From: Bacteroidota bacterium | GTDB lineage: Bacteria; Bacteroidota; Bacteroidia; Chitinophagales; Chitinophagaceae | Reading direction: 5' to 3' | NCBI GenBank assembly: GCA_023430465.1 | Contig: JAEZAM010000057.1 | Coordinates: forward strand, 1 to 64,000 | Length of the DNA: 64,000 nucleotides | Shown: one piece after another, positions 43,601 through 52,806 of the stretch | Layout: each line of letters starts with the position of its first letter | Position numbering within the stretch: position 1 is the first letter of the stretch | Translations under genes and position numbers: made by a program | The notes under the pieces: generated by a model | What the model was told of the DNA's origin: nothing | Seen by the model: only the letters and a program-made list of their open reading frames with translations | Database searches by the model: none

Positions 43601-44947
43601 ATGGCGGATGAGCAAAACATAAAGATTTATACCGGCGCAGACATTGCCCGCTATCACTCAGGTGAAATGAGCAATGCGGAGAGCCATGCCATCGAACGGG
43701 CCGCACTGGAAGATCCTTTCCTGGCCGATGCCATCGAAGGCTACCTCCATACCGAAAATCCGGAGGCGGATCTGGCTGACCTGAATGATCGCCTTGGTGA
43801 ACGCGCAGCTCCCCCTGTGGTGACCATGAAACGCGGTGCTGTATACCGTCGCTGGTTGCGTGCAGCCGTGTTACTCTTCGCTGTAGCCGGCGCTGCGCTG
43901 CTCGCTTATCAAATCGGGTTTAATGAAAGAGACCGTGAAATTGCCGGTGTACCAGCCGATGTAAAAAGGACGGCGGGTGAATCACCTGCCCGCACGGTGA
44001 GTCCTGAGCCGAAAGCTGACCAATCAGAGTCCAATACCTCCACCCCACCACCTGCCTCGCCTGCCACCGCAGCGCCTGATAGAACGCCGCAAGTAAACTT
44101 AAATGCTGATAAGCCTTCTGGCCTAAATGATGATCGCAATACCTCGGTGGCAGCGAAAACAAAACGTGCGGTTGCAGCCGGGACAAAGCAAGCGGAGACG
44201 GCCTCTCCGCCTCCCGCACCCGCCCCCGCTGAGTATGATCTCAATGAAACGAAAGACGTTGCTTATCAACAGCCATCGCTCCGGACTGAATCCGACAACA
44301 AAACAAGCTGGGCTGACAAGGTGCGGCCATTGGTTGCAGGAAAACCAACTACCCGCAATGACAACCTGCGGCTGTTCAGGGGACGGGTAACTGACCAGGC
44401 GAATAATGCCGTCCCGTTTGCCAACGTGACAAACCTGCAGGACAGTGTAGGTACGTATACGGATGCGAAAGGTTATTTCACCCTTGTTTCTCCTGACTCC
44501 GTGTTGAGTGTGCAGGTAAGATCGCTGGGTTATGAAAACCGGCGTGCAGAACTGCAAACTGTGATCCCAAACAACCAGGTGGCATTAAAAGAAGATAACC
44601 TGGGTCTTGATGCCCTGGTATTGAATAGTCGCCAGGCCAACACAAACAGGGCACGTAGCAACATGATGGTGCTGGAGGAACCAGAGCCCGCTGATGGATG
44701 GGTGAATTACGATACCTACATCATCAACAACCTGAAAGTGCCCGAGCAGTATGCGCGAAGAGAAGCACTGCACGGTGAAGTGGAACTTTCCGTCGAAGTA
44801 AACGATGAAGGAGAGCCAGTAAAGGTGACGGTATTGAAATCACTTTGTGAAAGCTGTGATCGTGAAGCTATCCGGCTTATACTGAACGGTCCGAAATGGA
44901 AAAAGAAAGGGCGGAAAGGAACAACCACGGTCAGGGTTCCGTTTTAA
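43601..44947 (+). CDS. Anti-sigma-like membrane protein with TonB C-terminal domain
   Basis: 448 residues. The cytoplasmic N-terminus (about 1-80) includes DIARYHSGEMSNAESHAIER, resembling the zinc-finger-less anti-sigma start seen in Bacteroidota. One transmembrane helix lies near 85-103 (LRAAVLLFAVAGAALLAY). A long Pro/Ala/Glu/Thr-rich periplasmic linker (about 110-245) follows, then a carboxypeptidase-regulatory-like domain (262-340, GYFTLVSPDSVLSVQVRSLG). The C-terminal TonB-like domain (365-448) has LHGEVELSVEVNDEGEPVKV and CDREAIRLILNGPKW. It links an inner-membrane sensor, a regulatory-like domain shared with outer-membrane receptors and a TonB end, suggesting direct contact with the outer-membrane layer. 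Co-transcribed with the sigma factor. Confidence 0.8.
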   Translation: MADEQNIKIYTGADIARYHSGEMSNAESHAIERAALEDPFLADAIEGYLHTENPEADLADLNDRLGERAAPPVVTMKRGAVYRRWLRAAVLLFAVAGAALLAYQIGFNERDREIAGVPADVKRTAGESPARTVSPEPKADQSESNTSTPPPASPATAAPDRTPQVNLNADKPSGLNDDRNTSVAAKTKRAVAAGTKQAETASPPPAPAPAEYDLNETKDVAYQQPSLRTESDNKTSWADKVRPLVAGKPTTRNDNLRLFRGRVTDQANNAVPFANVTNLQDSVGTYTDAKGYFTLVSPDSVLSVQVRSLGYENRRAELQTVIPNNQVALKEDNLGLDALVLNSRQANTNRARSNMMVLEEPEPADGWVNYDTYIINNLKVPEQYARREALHGEVELSVEVNDEGEPVKVTVLKSLCESCDREAIRLILNGPKWKKKGRKGTTTVRVPF

Positions 44948-45003
44948 ACAGGCTATTTCCATCCCGGATAATTTGGCCGGTCTCCCGATCGGTGCCATCT
45001 CCC

Positions 45004-45011
45004 TACCTTTG
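45004..45011 (+). promoter_or_regulatory. -7 element of the DUF2911 gene
   Basis: TACCTTTG, an exact TAnnTTTG match, 19 bp before the ATG. Confidence 0.5.
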
Positions 45012-45030
45012 CGGCTAAAACTACTCTTTC

Positions 45031-45864
45031 ATGAAACGACTACTCTTATCAGCAGTCGCGGTGTTATTCCTTTTAGCGGCCGAAGCCCAGCTGAAAACTC
45101 CCGCGCCAAGTCCACTCCAGACAGTAAAACAGGATTTTTCGCTCTCCTCGATCGAACTGAGTTATTCCCGGCCATCCCTCAAAGGCAGGAAACTGTATGT
45201 TGATCTGGCACCTTCTGATTCCGTATGGCGTACCGGTGCAAATGGCGCTACCGTTCTCACCTTTGGCGAACAGGTAACCATTGGTGGTGTGGCTATTCCC
45301 GCAGGAAAATATGGTCTGCTCTCTATCCCCAACAAAAAGGTATGGACCATCATCATTACAAAGCAGACAGACGTCACTTCACCTGCAGCATACAAAAAAG
45401 ACATGGATGTGGTACGTGTGAACCTCGACGTGACCAAAACCAAAACCGCCACCGAGACCTTCACGATCCAGTTTGCCAACGTAAAGCCAGCAAGCTGTGA
45501 ACTTCAGTTACTGTGGGATAAAAGCATGGTGAGCCTGCCGATCACTACTGATATCGATGGCAAGATCATGGCCAGCATCGATGCGGCGATGAAGACCGAC
45601 AAGCCGCCTTATTTCCAGGCAGCCATGTATTACATGGATAACAACAAAGACCTGAACCAGGCGCTGGCATGGCTGAACAAGGCGGTAGAAGTACAGCCCG
45701 ATGCATTCTGGGTACAGCACCAGTGGGCAAACTGCCTGGCAAAGCTTGGCAAGAAAGCCGAGGCTAAAGCTGCAGCAGAACGCTCCCGCGAACTTGCGTT
45801 GAAAGCAAAAAACAATGACTATGTGAAATTGAACGACAACCTGTTGAAGCAGTTGAATAAATAA
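45031..45864 (+). CDS. DUF2911-domain secreted protein with TPR-like C-terminus
   Basis: 277 residues; signal peptide MKRLLLSAVAVLFLLAAEAQ. The DUF2911 part (about 30-165) has SLSSIELSYSRPSLKGRKLY, WRTGANGATVLTF and the IPAGKYGLLSIP motif. The C-terminal region (about 190-265) contains DLNQALAWLNKAVEVQPDAF, a TPR-like helical pair, and KAEAKAAAERSRELALKAK. DUF2911 proteins are common exported proteins of unknown function in Bacteroidota. Own promoter and terminator, so a single-gene unit. Confidence 0.9.
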   Translation: MKRLLLSAVAVLFLLAAEAQLKTPAPSPLQTVKQDFSLSSIELSYSRPSLKGRKLYVDLAPSDSVWRTGANGATVLTFGEQVTIGGVAIPAGKYGLLSIPNKKVWTIIITKQTDVTSPAAYKKDMDVVRVNLDVTKTKTATETFTIQFANVKPASCELQLLWDKSMVSLPITTDIDGKIMASIDAAMKTDKPPYFQAAMYYMDNNKDLNQALAWLNKAVEVQPDAFWVQHQWANCLAKLGKKAEAKAAAERSRELALKAKNNDYVKLNDNLLKQLNK

Positions 45865-45883
45865 GCAATCACATTGCACGAAG

Positions 45884-45910
45884 AACCCGCCACTACCGGC
45901 GGGTTTTTTT
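45884..45910 (+). terminator. Terminator of the DUF2911 gene
   Basis: AACCCGCC-ACTACC-GGCGGGTT followed by TTTTT. It reaches the stop codon of the convergent symporter gene. Confidence 0.85.
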
Positions 45911-47615
45911 ATTGCTCAACCGGCCGGCGTGGTTTCATGAAGAGCTGGATTATTGCAGCGAGCAATACAACCAGTATTGCGCCGATTGCATTGAGCCAAA
46001 GGAAGCCGAGGGAGATCACCTTGTATTCGGTGAGCACAAAAAGTGCGATGATGATAGCTTCCGTGATCACTGCAGCAATAAACACCGCGTTTCCACCCGC
46101 TTTTTTCACATAAAAAGCCACCAGGAAAATTCCCAGAATGGTTCCGTAAAACAAGGAGCCGAGGATATTGACAGCTTCTATCAGACTATTACCGATATTG
46201 GAAGCAAACATGGCTACGCCTATGCAGAAGAGGCCCCAACCGAACGTGTACCATTTTGACACGGTATAGTCTTCTTCTTCCCCACAATCCTTCTTCACAA
46301 AGCGTTTATGAAAATCAACCACTGTTGATGATGCCAACGAATTCAAGGCAGCAGCAATACTTCCCCAGGAAGCGAGGAAGATGATCGCAACAAGCAGACC
46401 CACCAGCCCGACCGGGAGATAATCGGTCACAAAACGAAGGAAGATATAGTTCGTATCGTTATCATCGCCTTTGTTTTTCTTCACCAGCGCCTTAACCTGT
46501 TTGCGAACAGAATCAGTGCTTACCTGGAGTGCTTTCAATTCCTGTACCTGCTGATCGTTCTTATCGGTTGCATAAGCTGTGAGCACCCGATCCTTTTCCC
46601 CCTGGATAACAGCCATGCGCTGCTGCAGCAACTGCAGTGAATCACCATAAGCCGATTTTTCCAGTCGCACCAACTCTTTCTGGTTGAAAAAAACAGGAGC
46701 CCGGTTAAACTGGTAAAAAGTAAATACAAGCACACCGATCAACAGGATAAGAAATTGCATGGGTACTTTCACCAGTCCGTTCATCAGCAAACCCAATCGG
46801 CTTTCTGTTGTATTTTTTGCTGTGAGATAACGTCCTACCTGCGATTGGTCCGTACCGAAATAGGACAATGCAAGAAAGAAGCCGCCAATGATCCCACTGA
46901 TGATATTGTATCGGTCCCCCCAGTCGAACTGGCCATCTTTCACTCCCGTTGTGATCACATTCATTTTACCAAGTTTACCACCCACGTCAAGTGCGTCAGT
47001 AAAACCAACGGATTCCGGCAGGTTATGCACAACGTAGTAGCCGGCAATGAACATACCCGCGAAGATGATAACAAGCTGTAGTTGCTGGGTGTAGGCCACG
47101 GCCCTGGCGCCACCTGTAACCGTGTACACGATCAGCAGTCCGCCCATGAAAAGATTGGTCAGGTAAATATTCCAGCCGAGCAACGCAGACAGAATGATGG
47201 ACGGGGCAAAAATGCTGATGCCGGTGGAGAGTCCCCGTTGCAGCAGGAAGAGAAAGGAGGTGATCGTTCGGGTCTTGGCATCAAACCGCGTTTCGAGGTA
47301 TTCGTAAGCCGTGTATATTTTCAGCCTGGTAAAAACGGGCACAAAGGTGATACAGATCACAATGGCTGCAAGCGGCAAACCAAAATAATACTGCACAAAG
47401 CGCATACCGTCAGTATAGGCCTGGCCCGGTGCAGCGAGAAAAGTAACTGCACTGGCCTGCGTACCCATTATGCTCAGCAATACCAGCCACCAGGGCATGC
47501 TGCGGTTGGATAAAAAATACCCATCCAGGTTACGGGTAGTGCGGCTCTTATAAACCCCGTAAGCCATGATGCCGGCAAGCGTCGTTACGAGTACTATCCA
47601 ATCGAGATCGTTCAT
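45909..47615 (-). CDS. Sodium:solute symporter (SSS family)
   Basis: 568 residues from ATG 47615, where the N-terminus MNDLDWIVLVTTLAGIMAY begins the first helix. About 13 transmembrane helices; family motifs GYFLSNRSMPWWLVLLSIMG and FGTDQSQVGRYLTAKN are present. An unusual hydrophilic insertion (about residues 310-390, with ELVRLEKSAYGDSLQLLQQR and charged coiled-coil sequence) interrupts the bundle. The start codon overlaps the stop of the 42-residue gene upstream (ATGA). It is last in an operon with the PIG-L deacetylase and two small membrane proteins, so it may import a sugar or amino compound released or deacetylated outside. Substrate not deducible. Confidence 0.92.
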   Translation of the reverse strand: MNDLDWIVLVTTLAGIMAYGVYKSRTTRNLDGYFLSNRSMPWWLVLLSIMGTQASAVTFLAAPGQAYTDGMRFVQYYFGLPLAAIVICITFVPVFTRLKIYTAYEYLETRFDAKTRTITSFLFLLQRGLSTGISIFAPSIILSALLGWNIYLTNLFMGGLLIVYTVTGGARAVAYTQQLQLVIIFAGMFIAGYYVVHNLPESVGFTDALDVGGKLGKMNVITTGVKDGQFDWGDRYNIISGIIGGFFLALSYFGTDQSQVGRYLTAKNTTESRLGLLMNGLVKVPMQFLILLIGVLVFTFYQFNRAPVFFNQKELVRLEKSAYGDSLQLLQQRMAVIQGEKDRVLTAYATDKNDQQVQELKALQVSTDSVRKQVKALVKKNKGDDNDTNYIFLRFVTDYLPVGLVGLLVAIIFLASWGSIAAALNSLASSTVVDFHKRFVKKDCGEEEDYTVSKWYTFGWGLFCIGVAMFASNIGNSLIEAVNILGSLFYGTILGIFLVAFYVKKAGGNAVFIAAVITEAIIIALFVLTEYKVISLGFLWLNAIGAILVVLLAAIIQLFMKPRRPVEQ

Positions 47616-47740
47616 GCAAAATGTTCTGTCAGAAGCGCAAAAAGAATGATCAGTACCACCAGTACCACCACCACGAACACATACCATTGCGTCCAGGTGC
47701 GGAAAAGCGGGATCTTATCGTTCTCGTTTTGTTTCATCAT
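47612..47740 (-). CDS. 42-residue single-pass membrane protein coupled to the symporter
   Basis: Small gene: MMKQNENDKIPLFRTWTQWY then a strongly hydrophobic helix (VFVVVVLVVLIILFALL) and TEHFA. Its ATG overlaps the stop of the 61-residue gene upstream (ATGA at 47737-47740), and its TGA overlaps the symporter ATG (ATGA at 47612-47615). The tight coupling on both sides and the clear N-in topology with charged N-terminus support a real protein. It is possibly an accessory subunit of the symporter, by analogy with small partners of other SSS transporters (inference). Confidence 0.7.
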   Translation of the reverse strand: MMKQNENDKIPLFRTWTQWYVFVVVVLVVLIILFALLTEHFA

Positions 47741-47922
47741 CGTTTGTTCATCCGGGTCCAGCCCAGTAATACAATTATTCCTCCCAACACCATTCCCAAC
47801 ACGATACCAATCCTCACTCTTTTAATTAGTATACCCACTATAAGTCCCAGCACAATGGCAAATACGAATGCCATCTCTCCTCTTCGCAGGCTTGGCTTGG
47901 CGGGTTGGTTTCTTTGTGCCAT
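47737..47922 (-). CDS. 61-residue membrane protein in PIG-L/symporter operon
   Basis: MAQRNQPAKPSLRRGEMAFV followed by two glycine-rich hydrophobic helices (FAIVLGLIVGILI and IGIVLGMVLGGIIVLLGW) with a basic turn (KRVR), ending TRMNKR. The start lies 3 bp after the PIG-L stop, and the stop overlaps the 42-residue gene by ATGA. No known family. A hairpin of two helices in the inner membrane next to a transporter is a plausible role. Confidence 0.7.
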   Translation of the reverse strand: MAQRNQPAKPSLRRGEMAFVFAIVLGLIVGILIKRVRIGIVLGMVLGGIIVLLGWTRMNKR

Positions 47923-47925
47923 TGA

Positions 47926-50376
47926 TTATTGAGCCTTTTTATTCAGTGCAAGAATATTTGCCAGCAGTTTATAGCTGCCCGTCACACCAGCCGGAAGTTC
48001 CCGGAAAAATACAAGGCCGGTATAGGTGAATGTTCCTTTTCCATACCTGCCTATCAATAAACTCCCTGCATCTGGTTTTTCACCCGGATCACTGAAGGCC
48101 AGCACGGTCTCATACTGTTTATCCCAGTTGGCTGCGTGATAGATACTTCTCTCCTGTATCCAGTCATTGAAATCGTCGGCAGTTATTTTATTTGGCCAGT
48201 TCAATACCTGGTGACCGGGTTGGGTGAAGACCGGGGCTGCATTTTCATCCGTAACGCGGTTCCGGGATATATCGAAAGGCCATGGCCCGATGGTGGCCCG
48301 CAACGGACCCGCATTGCTGTTTGTATTGTATTGTACCACAAGATTGCCACCTTCGTGTACATACTGCATGAGCCTGGTATGGTATTTCGTCAGCCAGGCA
48401 TTTGTATTGTAAGCGCGTACCCCGGTGATGATCGCATCGTATTGTGAAAGATGATTTGCAGCTATGTCCTTTTCCGACAACAGCGTCACTTCATAACCGG
48501 AACGCTGCAATGCCTGTGGCACTTTGTCTCCTGCGCCGGTGATGTACCCAATGCGGCGCACATCGCCGCGAGCGAGTGCCAATCCATGGGATACCTGCGC
48601 CGCGGGCACGAAATAATTAATGGAAGGAATGTGATCATAATTGATACTGCGCAGATCAAGCAGGATCTTGCCCGTGCGTGCATCATAGAAGCTGTCGATC
48701 CTTGTTCTTACCAGTGCAAGCGGGTCTGTCGGTGGATTCACTTCTTTCACATCCACCTCACCCTTATTCATTCGCAGAGAATCCATTGGTCCAAAGAGTG
48801 ATCTCGTCACCACCAGGTTATCTGCTTTATTCGACGTAAGGGTGCGGGTAAAGTGAACGCCCTGCGTTGCCACTGCCACTGGAGGATCAATCGTTAATGT
48901 AACCGGAGGTACCACCACCACTGGCTGATAAATCTCTCCCCTTACCGGATCTGTATATTTATACTTCACCGGGAAAGTGAAATCAAACAACCCGCCCTGG
49001 ATACGAACCGACGCGGTTACTTCAAATGCCGGATGTACATCGGGCTGACCAATTAATTGCTGGTCTTGCACATCGAAGTATCCTTCCTTCATTGGTTGAC
49101 GCAACCAATAAGGCTGCGTCACCGGTTTAGATGCAGAGATGAACAATTTCTTCTGGAAACTGAAATTCTTATTCGCAACGAGCAGTTGGTTAAACGCCGT
49201 ATCATACGTTTCGACTGCTATCTTTTCAACAACCGCCTTTAAACCAGATCGGTTGTTGAATACAATATTAATGGTTGCCGAATCCGTTTGCACGACGTAT
49301 TGCTGAGTGGATACAGCTTCCATAAAGAGACCGCTGCACTGTGCGATGAGTTCCTTCACTTCCGTCATCTTCTGTGCTTTCCAATGTCCTTCCGGGAGTG
49401 ACATGAGGGCAGTATATAATTTTACCAAAGCGGGAACAGAGGCCGACGGGTTCCGTACATTAAAATTTCTTGCAAGCCGGTTCACCTGCCGGTGAATTTG
49501 TTTGCCACCAGGCACACGGTTCCAACTTACATCTACATCATCGAAAAGATCTTTGGCAGGTGCAGTGCCGCCGGTTGTTTTAAAACTTTCGAAAGCTTCT
49601 CCACGTGATGACGGCACACCAAATCCCTGGCTTTTGTGCTGGCTCCTGCTTTCAGCAGCGATTTCACCATAACTTTTACCGAGCAACGGATTGTATCCGC
49701 CAACATCGACCCTGAACTGATCAGGTGTGATAGTAACTGTACCTCCAAAGTTGAATGTGTTCCAAAGTATGCGCTTGGCTTGCCAGGGTTGGACGGATGA
49801 TAATTGCTCAGGAAAGCGGCCTGGATCTGCCGCTGCCGTGAACGCTTCATTGGCAAGTATGGCAGATGCCGTGTGGTGACCGTGCCCCCCTTCTCCTGTT
49901 GTAGGAAACCGGGTGACAATGATATCCGGTTGAAATTTTCGGATCACCCATACAACATCAGCCAGTATTTTTTCCCGATCCCATTTGGAAAATGTTTCCT
50001 CGGGACTTTTCGAATAACCAAAATCATAGGCGCGTGAAAAAAACTGTTCACCACCATCCAGCCGTCGTGCGGCCAGCAATTCCTGGGTGCGGATCAGTCC
50101 CAGCTCGATACCCTGCTGATCACCAATGAGGTTCTGTCCGCCATCCCCACGTGTTAATGACAGGTAACCGGCCCGGTATAATTTTTCTTTGGAAAAATAA
50201 GAGATCAGCCTGGTGTTCTCATCATCTGGGTGTGCCGCGACATATAACACGGAGCCCACTACATCCAGTTTTTTTATTGCCTGGTACATCTCCGCGGCTG
50301 TCCATTGCCGCGGTGCCTGCGCAATGGTCAAAATATAACAGCTAAGTAAAATGCCCGTTAGTAGTAGTCGCCTCAT
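47926..50376 (-). CDS. Secreted PIG-L family deacetylase with C-terminal ThuA-like domain
   Basis: 816 residues. Signal peptide MRRLLLTGILLSCYILTIAQ. The N-terminal LmbE/PIG-L domain has the zinc motif AAHPDDE (residues 48-53) and GHGHHTAS (near 165-172), plus RGDGGQNLIGDQQGIELG. The middle part (about 330-600) is beta-rich. The C-terminal ~200 residues (from GYITGAGDKVPQALQRSGYE) have a class I glutamine-amidotransferase/ThuA-like pattern. PIG-L enzymes remove N-acetyl groups from sugars. Being exported and co-translated with a symporter suggests extracellular or periplasmic processing of an N-acetyl compound followed by uptake (inference). First gene of a four-gene operon. Confidence 0.88.
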   Translation of the reverse strand: MRRLLLTGILLSCYILTIAQAPRQWTAAEMYQAIKKLDVVGSVLYVAAHPDDENTRLISYFSKEKLYRAGYLSLTRGDGGQNLIGDQQGIELGLIRTQELLAARRLDGGEQFFSRAYDFGYSKSPEETFSKWDREKILADVVWVIRKFQPDIIVTRFPTTGEGGHGHHTASAILANEAFTAAADPGRFPEQLSSVQPWQAKRILWNTFNFGGTVTITPDQFRVDVGGYNPLLGKSYGEIAAESRSQHKSQGFGVPSSRGEAFESFKTTGGTAPAKDLFDDVDVSWNRVPGGKQIHRQVNRLARNFNVRNPSASVPALVKLYTALMSLPEGHWKAQKMTEVKELIAQCSGLFMEAVSTQQYVVQTDSATINIVFNNRSGLKAVVEKIAVETYDTAFNQLLVANKNFSFQKKLFISASKPVTQPYWLRQPMKEGYFDVQDQQLIGQPDVHPAFEVTASVRIQGGLFDFTFPVKYKYTDPVRGEIYQPVVVVPPVTLTIDPPVAVATQGVHFTRTLTSNKADNLVVTRSLFGPMDSLRMNKGEVDVKEVNPPTDPLALVRTRIDSFYDARTGKILLDLRSINYDHIPSINYFVPAAQVSHGLALARGDVRRIGYITGAGDKVPQALQRSGYEVTLLSEKDIAANHLSQYDAIITGVRAYNTNAWLTKYHTRLMQYVHEGGNLVVQYNTNSNAGPLRATIGPWPFDISRNRVTDENAAPVFTQPGHQVLNWPNKITADDFNDWIQERSIYHAANWDKQYETVLAFSDPGEKPDAGSLLIGRYGKGTFTYTGLVFFRELPAGVTGSYKLLANILALNKKAQ

Positions 50377-50479
50377 CCTGCCGGTTTAGTCAGCGAATAT
50401 AAAGTATGTTGTTAAAGCCCTGCTACCCGCGGTAGATTTTATGGGTTTTAAGTACCTTTCTCGAAATCTTTTAACAGAA

Positions 50480-52195
50480 ATGAAAAGAATTACGGTCGTT
50501 GTTCTCTCTGTTCTCTTGCTTGCAGCCTGCAAATCGCCCTCCAATCTCGCGAAATCGCGTTTCAATACATTCGATAATAACATAGATAAATCCGTAACCG
50601 CCGAAAATGGTCTCGTAGTATCAGCACATAACCTTGCAAGTAAAGCAGGGATTTATATAATGCAACGAGGCGGTAATGCGGTCGATGCGGCCATAGCCAC
50701 ACAATTCGCACTGGCTGTGGTCTATCCCAATGCCGGTAACCTGGGCGGCGGTGGATTTCTCGTAGGCCGGCTTGCAGATGGAAGAGAAATAGCCATCGAC
50801 TACCGCGAAATGGCACCCGCACTTGCACACAAGGACATGTACCTCGATGCAGCCGGAAATGCAGTGCTGGACAAGAGCCAGCGCGGACACCTGGCCAGCG
50901 GCGTCCCTGGCACGGTTGCCGGTCTTTTCACCTCAGCGAAATATGCCAGGCTGTCTTTTGGTGAACTTGTGCAACCTGCCATCGACCTGGCGGAAAAAGG
51001 ATTTATCATCACCGCCCGCGAGGCAAGTAATTTCAACTCGCTGCAAACAGATTTACGAAAAAATAATACCGTGATGCCCGTTCTTGTCCGGGATATTCCC
51101 TGGAAAGAGGGCGACACGTTGCGACAGCCTGAACTGGCAGCCACGTTGAAACGCATCCAGCGCAATGGCCAGGATGGATTTTATAAGGGAGAAACGGCAA
51201 GGCTGGTGGCTGAAGAAATGAAACGCGGCGGAGGGATAATGACGGAACAGGACCTGGCAAACTATATCGCCAAAGAGCGAACACCACATACGTTTCAATA
51301 TAAAGATTATCGCATAATAGGCATGCCAATGCCGAGCAGCGGTGGACTCATCGTGAACCAATTGATGAAGATGATCGAAAAAAGGGATATCGCAAAAGCA
51401 GGATTTCTTTCTGAAGAAGCCGTGCAACTGATGGTGGAAGCCGAACGGTTAGCCTATGCCGACCGGGCAGAATACATGGCAGATGCGGATTATTACCATG
51501 TACCCGTGGCAGCACTCTCTTCCGAAAAATATATCCAGGACAGGATAAAAAATTATGACCCGTCCGTAGCAGGCTCGAGTCAAAAGATTAAACCAGGCAT
51601 TGTGAAAGGATACGAAAGTGAAGAGACCACGCACCTGAGCGTGATCGATAAAGCAGGGAACGCCATTTCGGTGACGACCACGCTGAACGGTTCTTATGGC
51701 AGTATGACGGTGGTCGGTGGTGCCGGCTTTTTTCTCAACAATGAAATGGATGACTTCAGTGTCAAGCCGGGTGTGCCAAATATGTATGGCGCGGTGGGCA
51801 ATGACGCTAATGCGATTGCACCTGGAAAAAGAATGCTGAGTTCAATGACACCGACCGTAGTCCTGCGCGATGGAAAACCTTACCTGGTGGTTGGCACGCC
51901 GGGCGGCACCACTATTCCCACATCCGTATTCCAGACACTGGTAAATATTCTTGAGTTCAACATGAGCACCAGCGATGCAGTGAATAAACCCAAATTTCAT
52001 CACCAGTGGTTGCCTGATGAAATTTTTATCGAGCGTGGCTTTCCGGAAGAGGTGGCGAATAAATTAAGAGCCAAAGGCTACAAGATAAGCAGCCGTGGTG
52101 CCATTGGGCGTACGGAGGTAATTCGTGTACTGGCCAATGGACAATTTGAAGGCGTTGCCGACAGCCGTGGTGAAGATGCTGCGGCCGGGTATTAA
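50480..52195 (+). CDS. ggt: Gamma-glutamyltranspeptidase (lipoprotein form)
   Basis: 571 residues from ATG 50480. N-terminus MKRITVVVLSVLLLAAC has a lipobox (LLAAC), so the enzyme is probably a lipoprotein. GGT signatures: GGNAVDAAIATQFALAVVYP, GGGGFLVGRLADGR, DYREMAPALA, and the autocleavage site EETTHLSVIDKAGN with the nucleophile Thr near residue 383. Substrate-binding GSMTVVGGAGFFLNNEMDDF and PGGTTIPTSVFQ follow. It hydrolyses glutathione and other gamma-glutamyl compounds in the periplasm. Standard length and intact. The DinB-like gene follows 13 bp on. Confidence 0.96.
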   Translation: MKRITVVVLSVLLLAACKSPSNLAKSRFNTFDNNIDKSVTAENGLVVSAHNLASKAGIYIMQRGGNAVDAAIATQFALAVVYPNAGNLGGGGFLVGRLADGREIAIDYREMAPALAHKDMYLDAAGNAVLDKSQRGHLASGVPGTVAGLFTSAKYARLSFGELVQPAIDLAEKGFIITAREASNFNSLQTDLRKNNTVMPVLVRDIPWKEGDTLRQPELAATLKRIQRNGQDGFYKGETARLVAEEMKRGGGIMTEQDLANYIAKERTPHTFQYKDYRIIGMPMPSSGGLIVNQLMKMIEKRDIAKAGFLSEEAVQLMVEAERLAYADRAEYMADADYYHVPVAALSSEKYIQDRIKNYDPSVAGSSQKIKPGIVKGYESEETTHLSVIDKAGNAISVTTTLNGSYGSMTVVGGAGFFLNNEMDDFSVKPGVPNMYGAVGNDANAIAPGKRMLSSMTPTVVLRDGKPYLVVGTPGGTTIPTSVFQTLVNILEFNMSTSDAVNKPKFHHQWLPDEIFIERGFPEEVANKLRAKGYKISSRGAIGRTEVIRVLANGQFEGVADSRGEDAAAGY

Positions 52196-52208
52196 TAATT
52201 TCAATGAC

Positions 52209-52736
52209 ATGTCACATCCTTTTTTTGCATCGGCCCTGCAGCAGTTCAGGGATTATAAAGCACTTGGTGAAAAAACATTTGCGCAGCTCAGTGATGAACA
52301 ATTGTTCGTGGAGCCGGTGCCGGGTTGTAATAGCATAGCGATCATCGTCCGGCATATGTCAGGAAATATGAAAAGCAGGTGGACGAATTTCCTGGAAGAA
52401 GACGGAGAGAAAAGCTGGCGCGAAAGGGACAGTGAGTTTACCCCACCGGCGGTAGACCGGGCTGGGCTGCTGGCTTTATGGCAAGAAGGCTGGTCGGTGG
52501 TGTTCGGTGCTCTTGAACCGCTTGGCGAGACTGACCTTCAGCGGGTGATCCATATACGCACGCGTCCGTTGACAGTTCTGGAAGCCGTGCATCGTCAACT
52601 GACCCATTACGCATCACATGTGGGACAGATCATCCTGCTTGGCAAAATGATGAAGGGGGAAGAATGGTCATCGCTTTCTATCCCACCAGGCGGCTCGGCG
52701 GCATACAATGCACAACTGGGCAGTAAGCAGGCATAA
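52209..52736 (+). CDS. DinB-like four-helix protein (DUF1572-type)
   Basis: 175 residues from ATG 52209. It is helical, with the pattern of DinB/YfiT-type metal-binding bundles: PGCNSIAIIVRHMSGNMKSRW (first His), and HRQLTHYASHVGQIILLGK (second and third His). No signal peptide. DinB-like proteins often act as thiol-dependent transferases using bacillithiol or similar, but the DUF1572 branch is uncharacterised. Located 13 bp after ggt, so likely co-transcribed; both may touch low-molecular-weight thiol chemistry (inference). Confidence 0.88.
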   Translation: MSHPFFASALQQFRDYKALGEKTFAQLSDEQLFVEPVPGCNSIAIIVRHMSGNMKSRWTNFLEEDGEKSWRERDSEFTPPAVDRAGLLALWQEGWSVVFGALEPLGETDLQRVIHIRTRPLTVLEAVHRQLTHYASHVGQIILLGKMMKGEEWSSLSIPPGGSAAYNAQLGSKQA

Positions 52737-52806
52737 ATTTTACCCAATACAAAAAAACCGGCAGCGGAATGTATCTTCACGGCCTCCGTAACAGCCATTC
52801 CATTGT

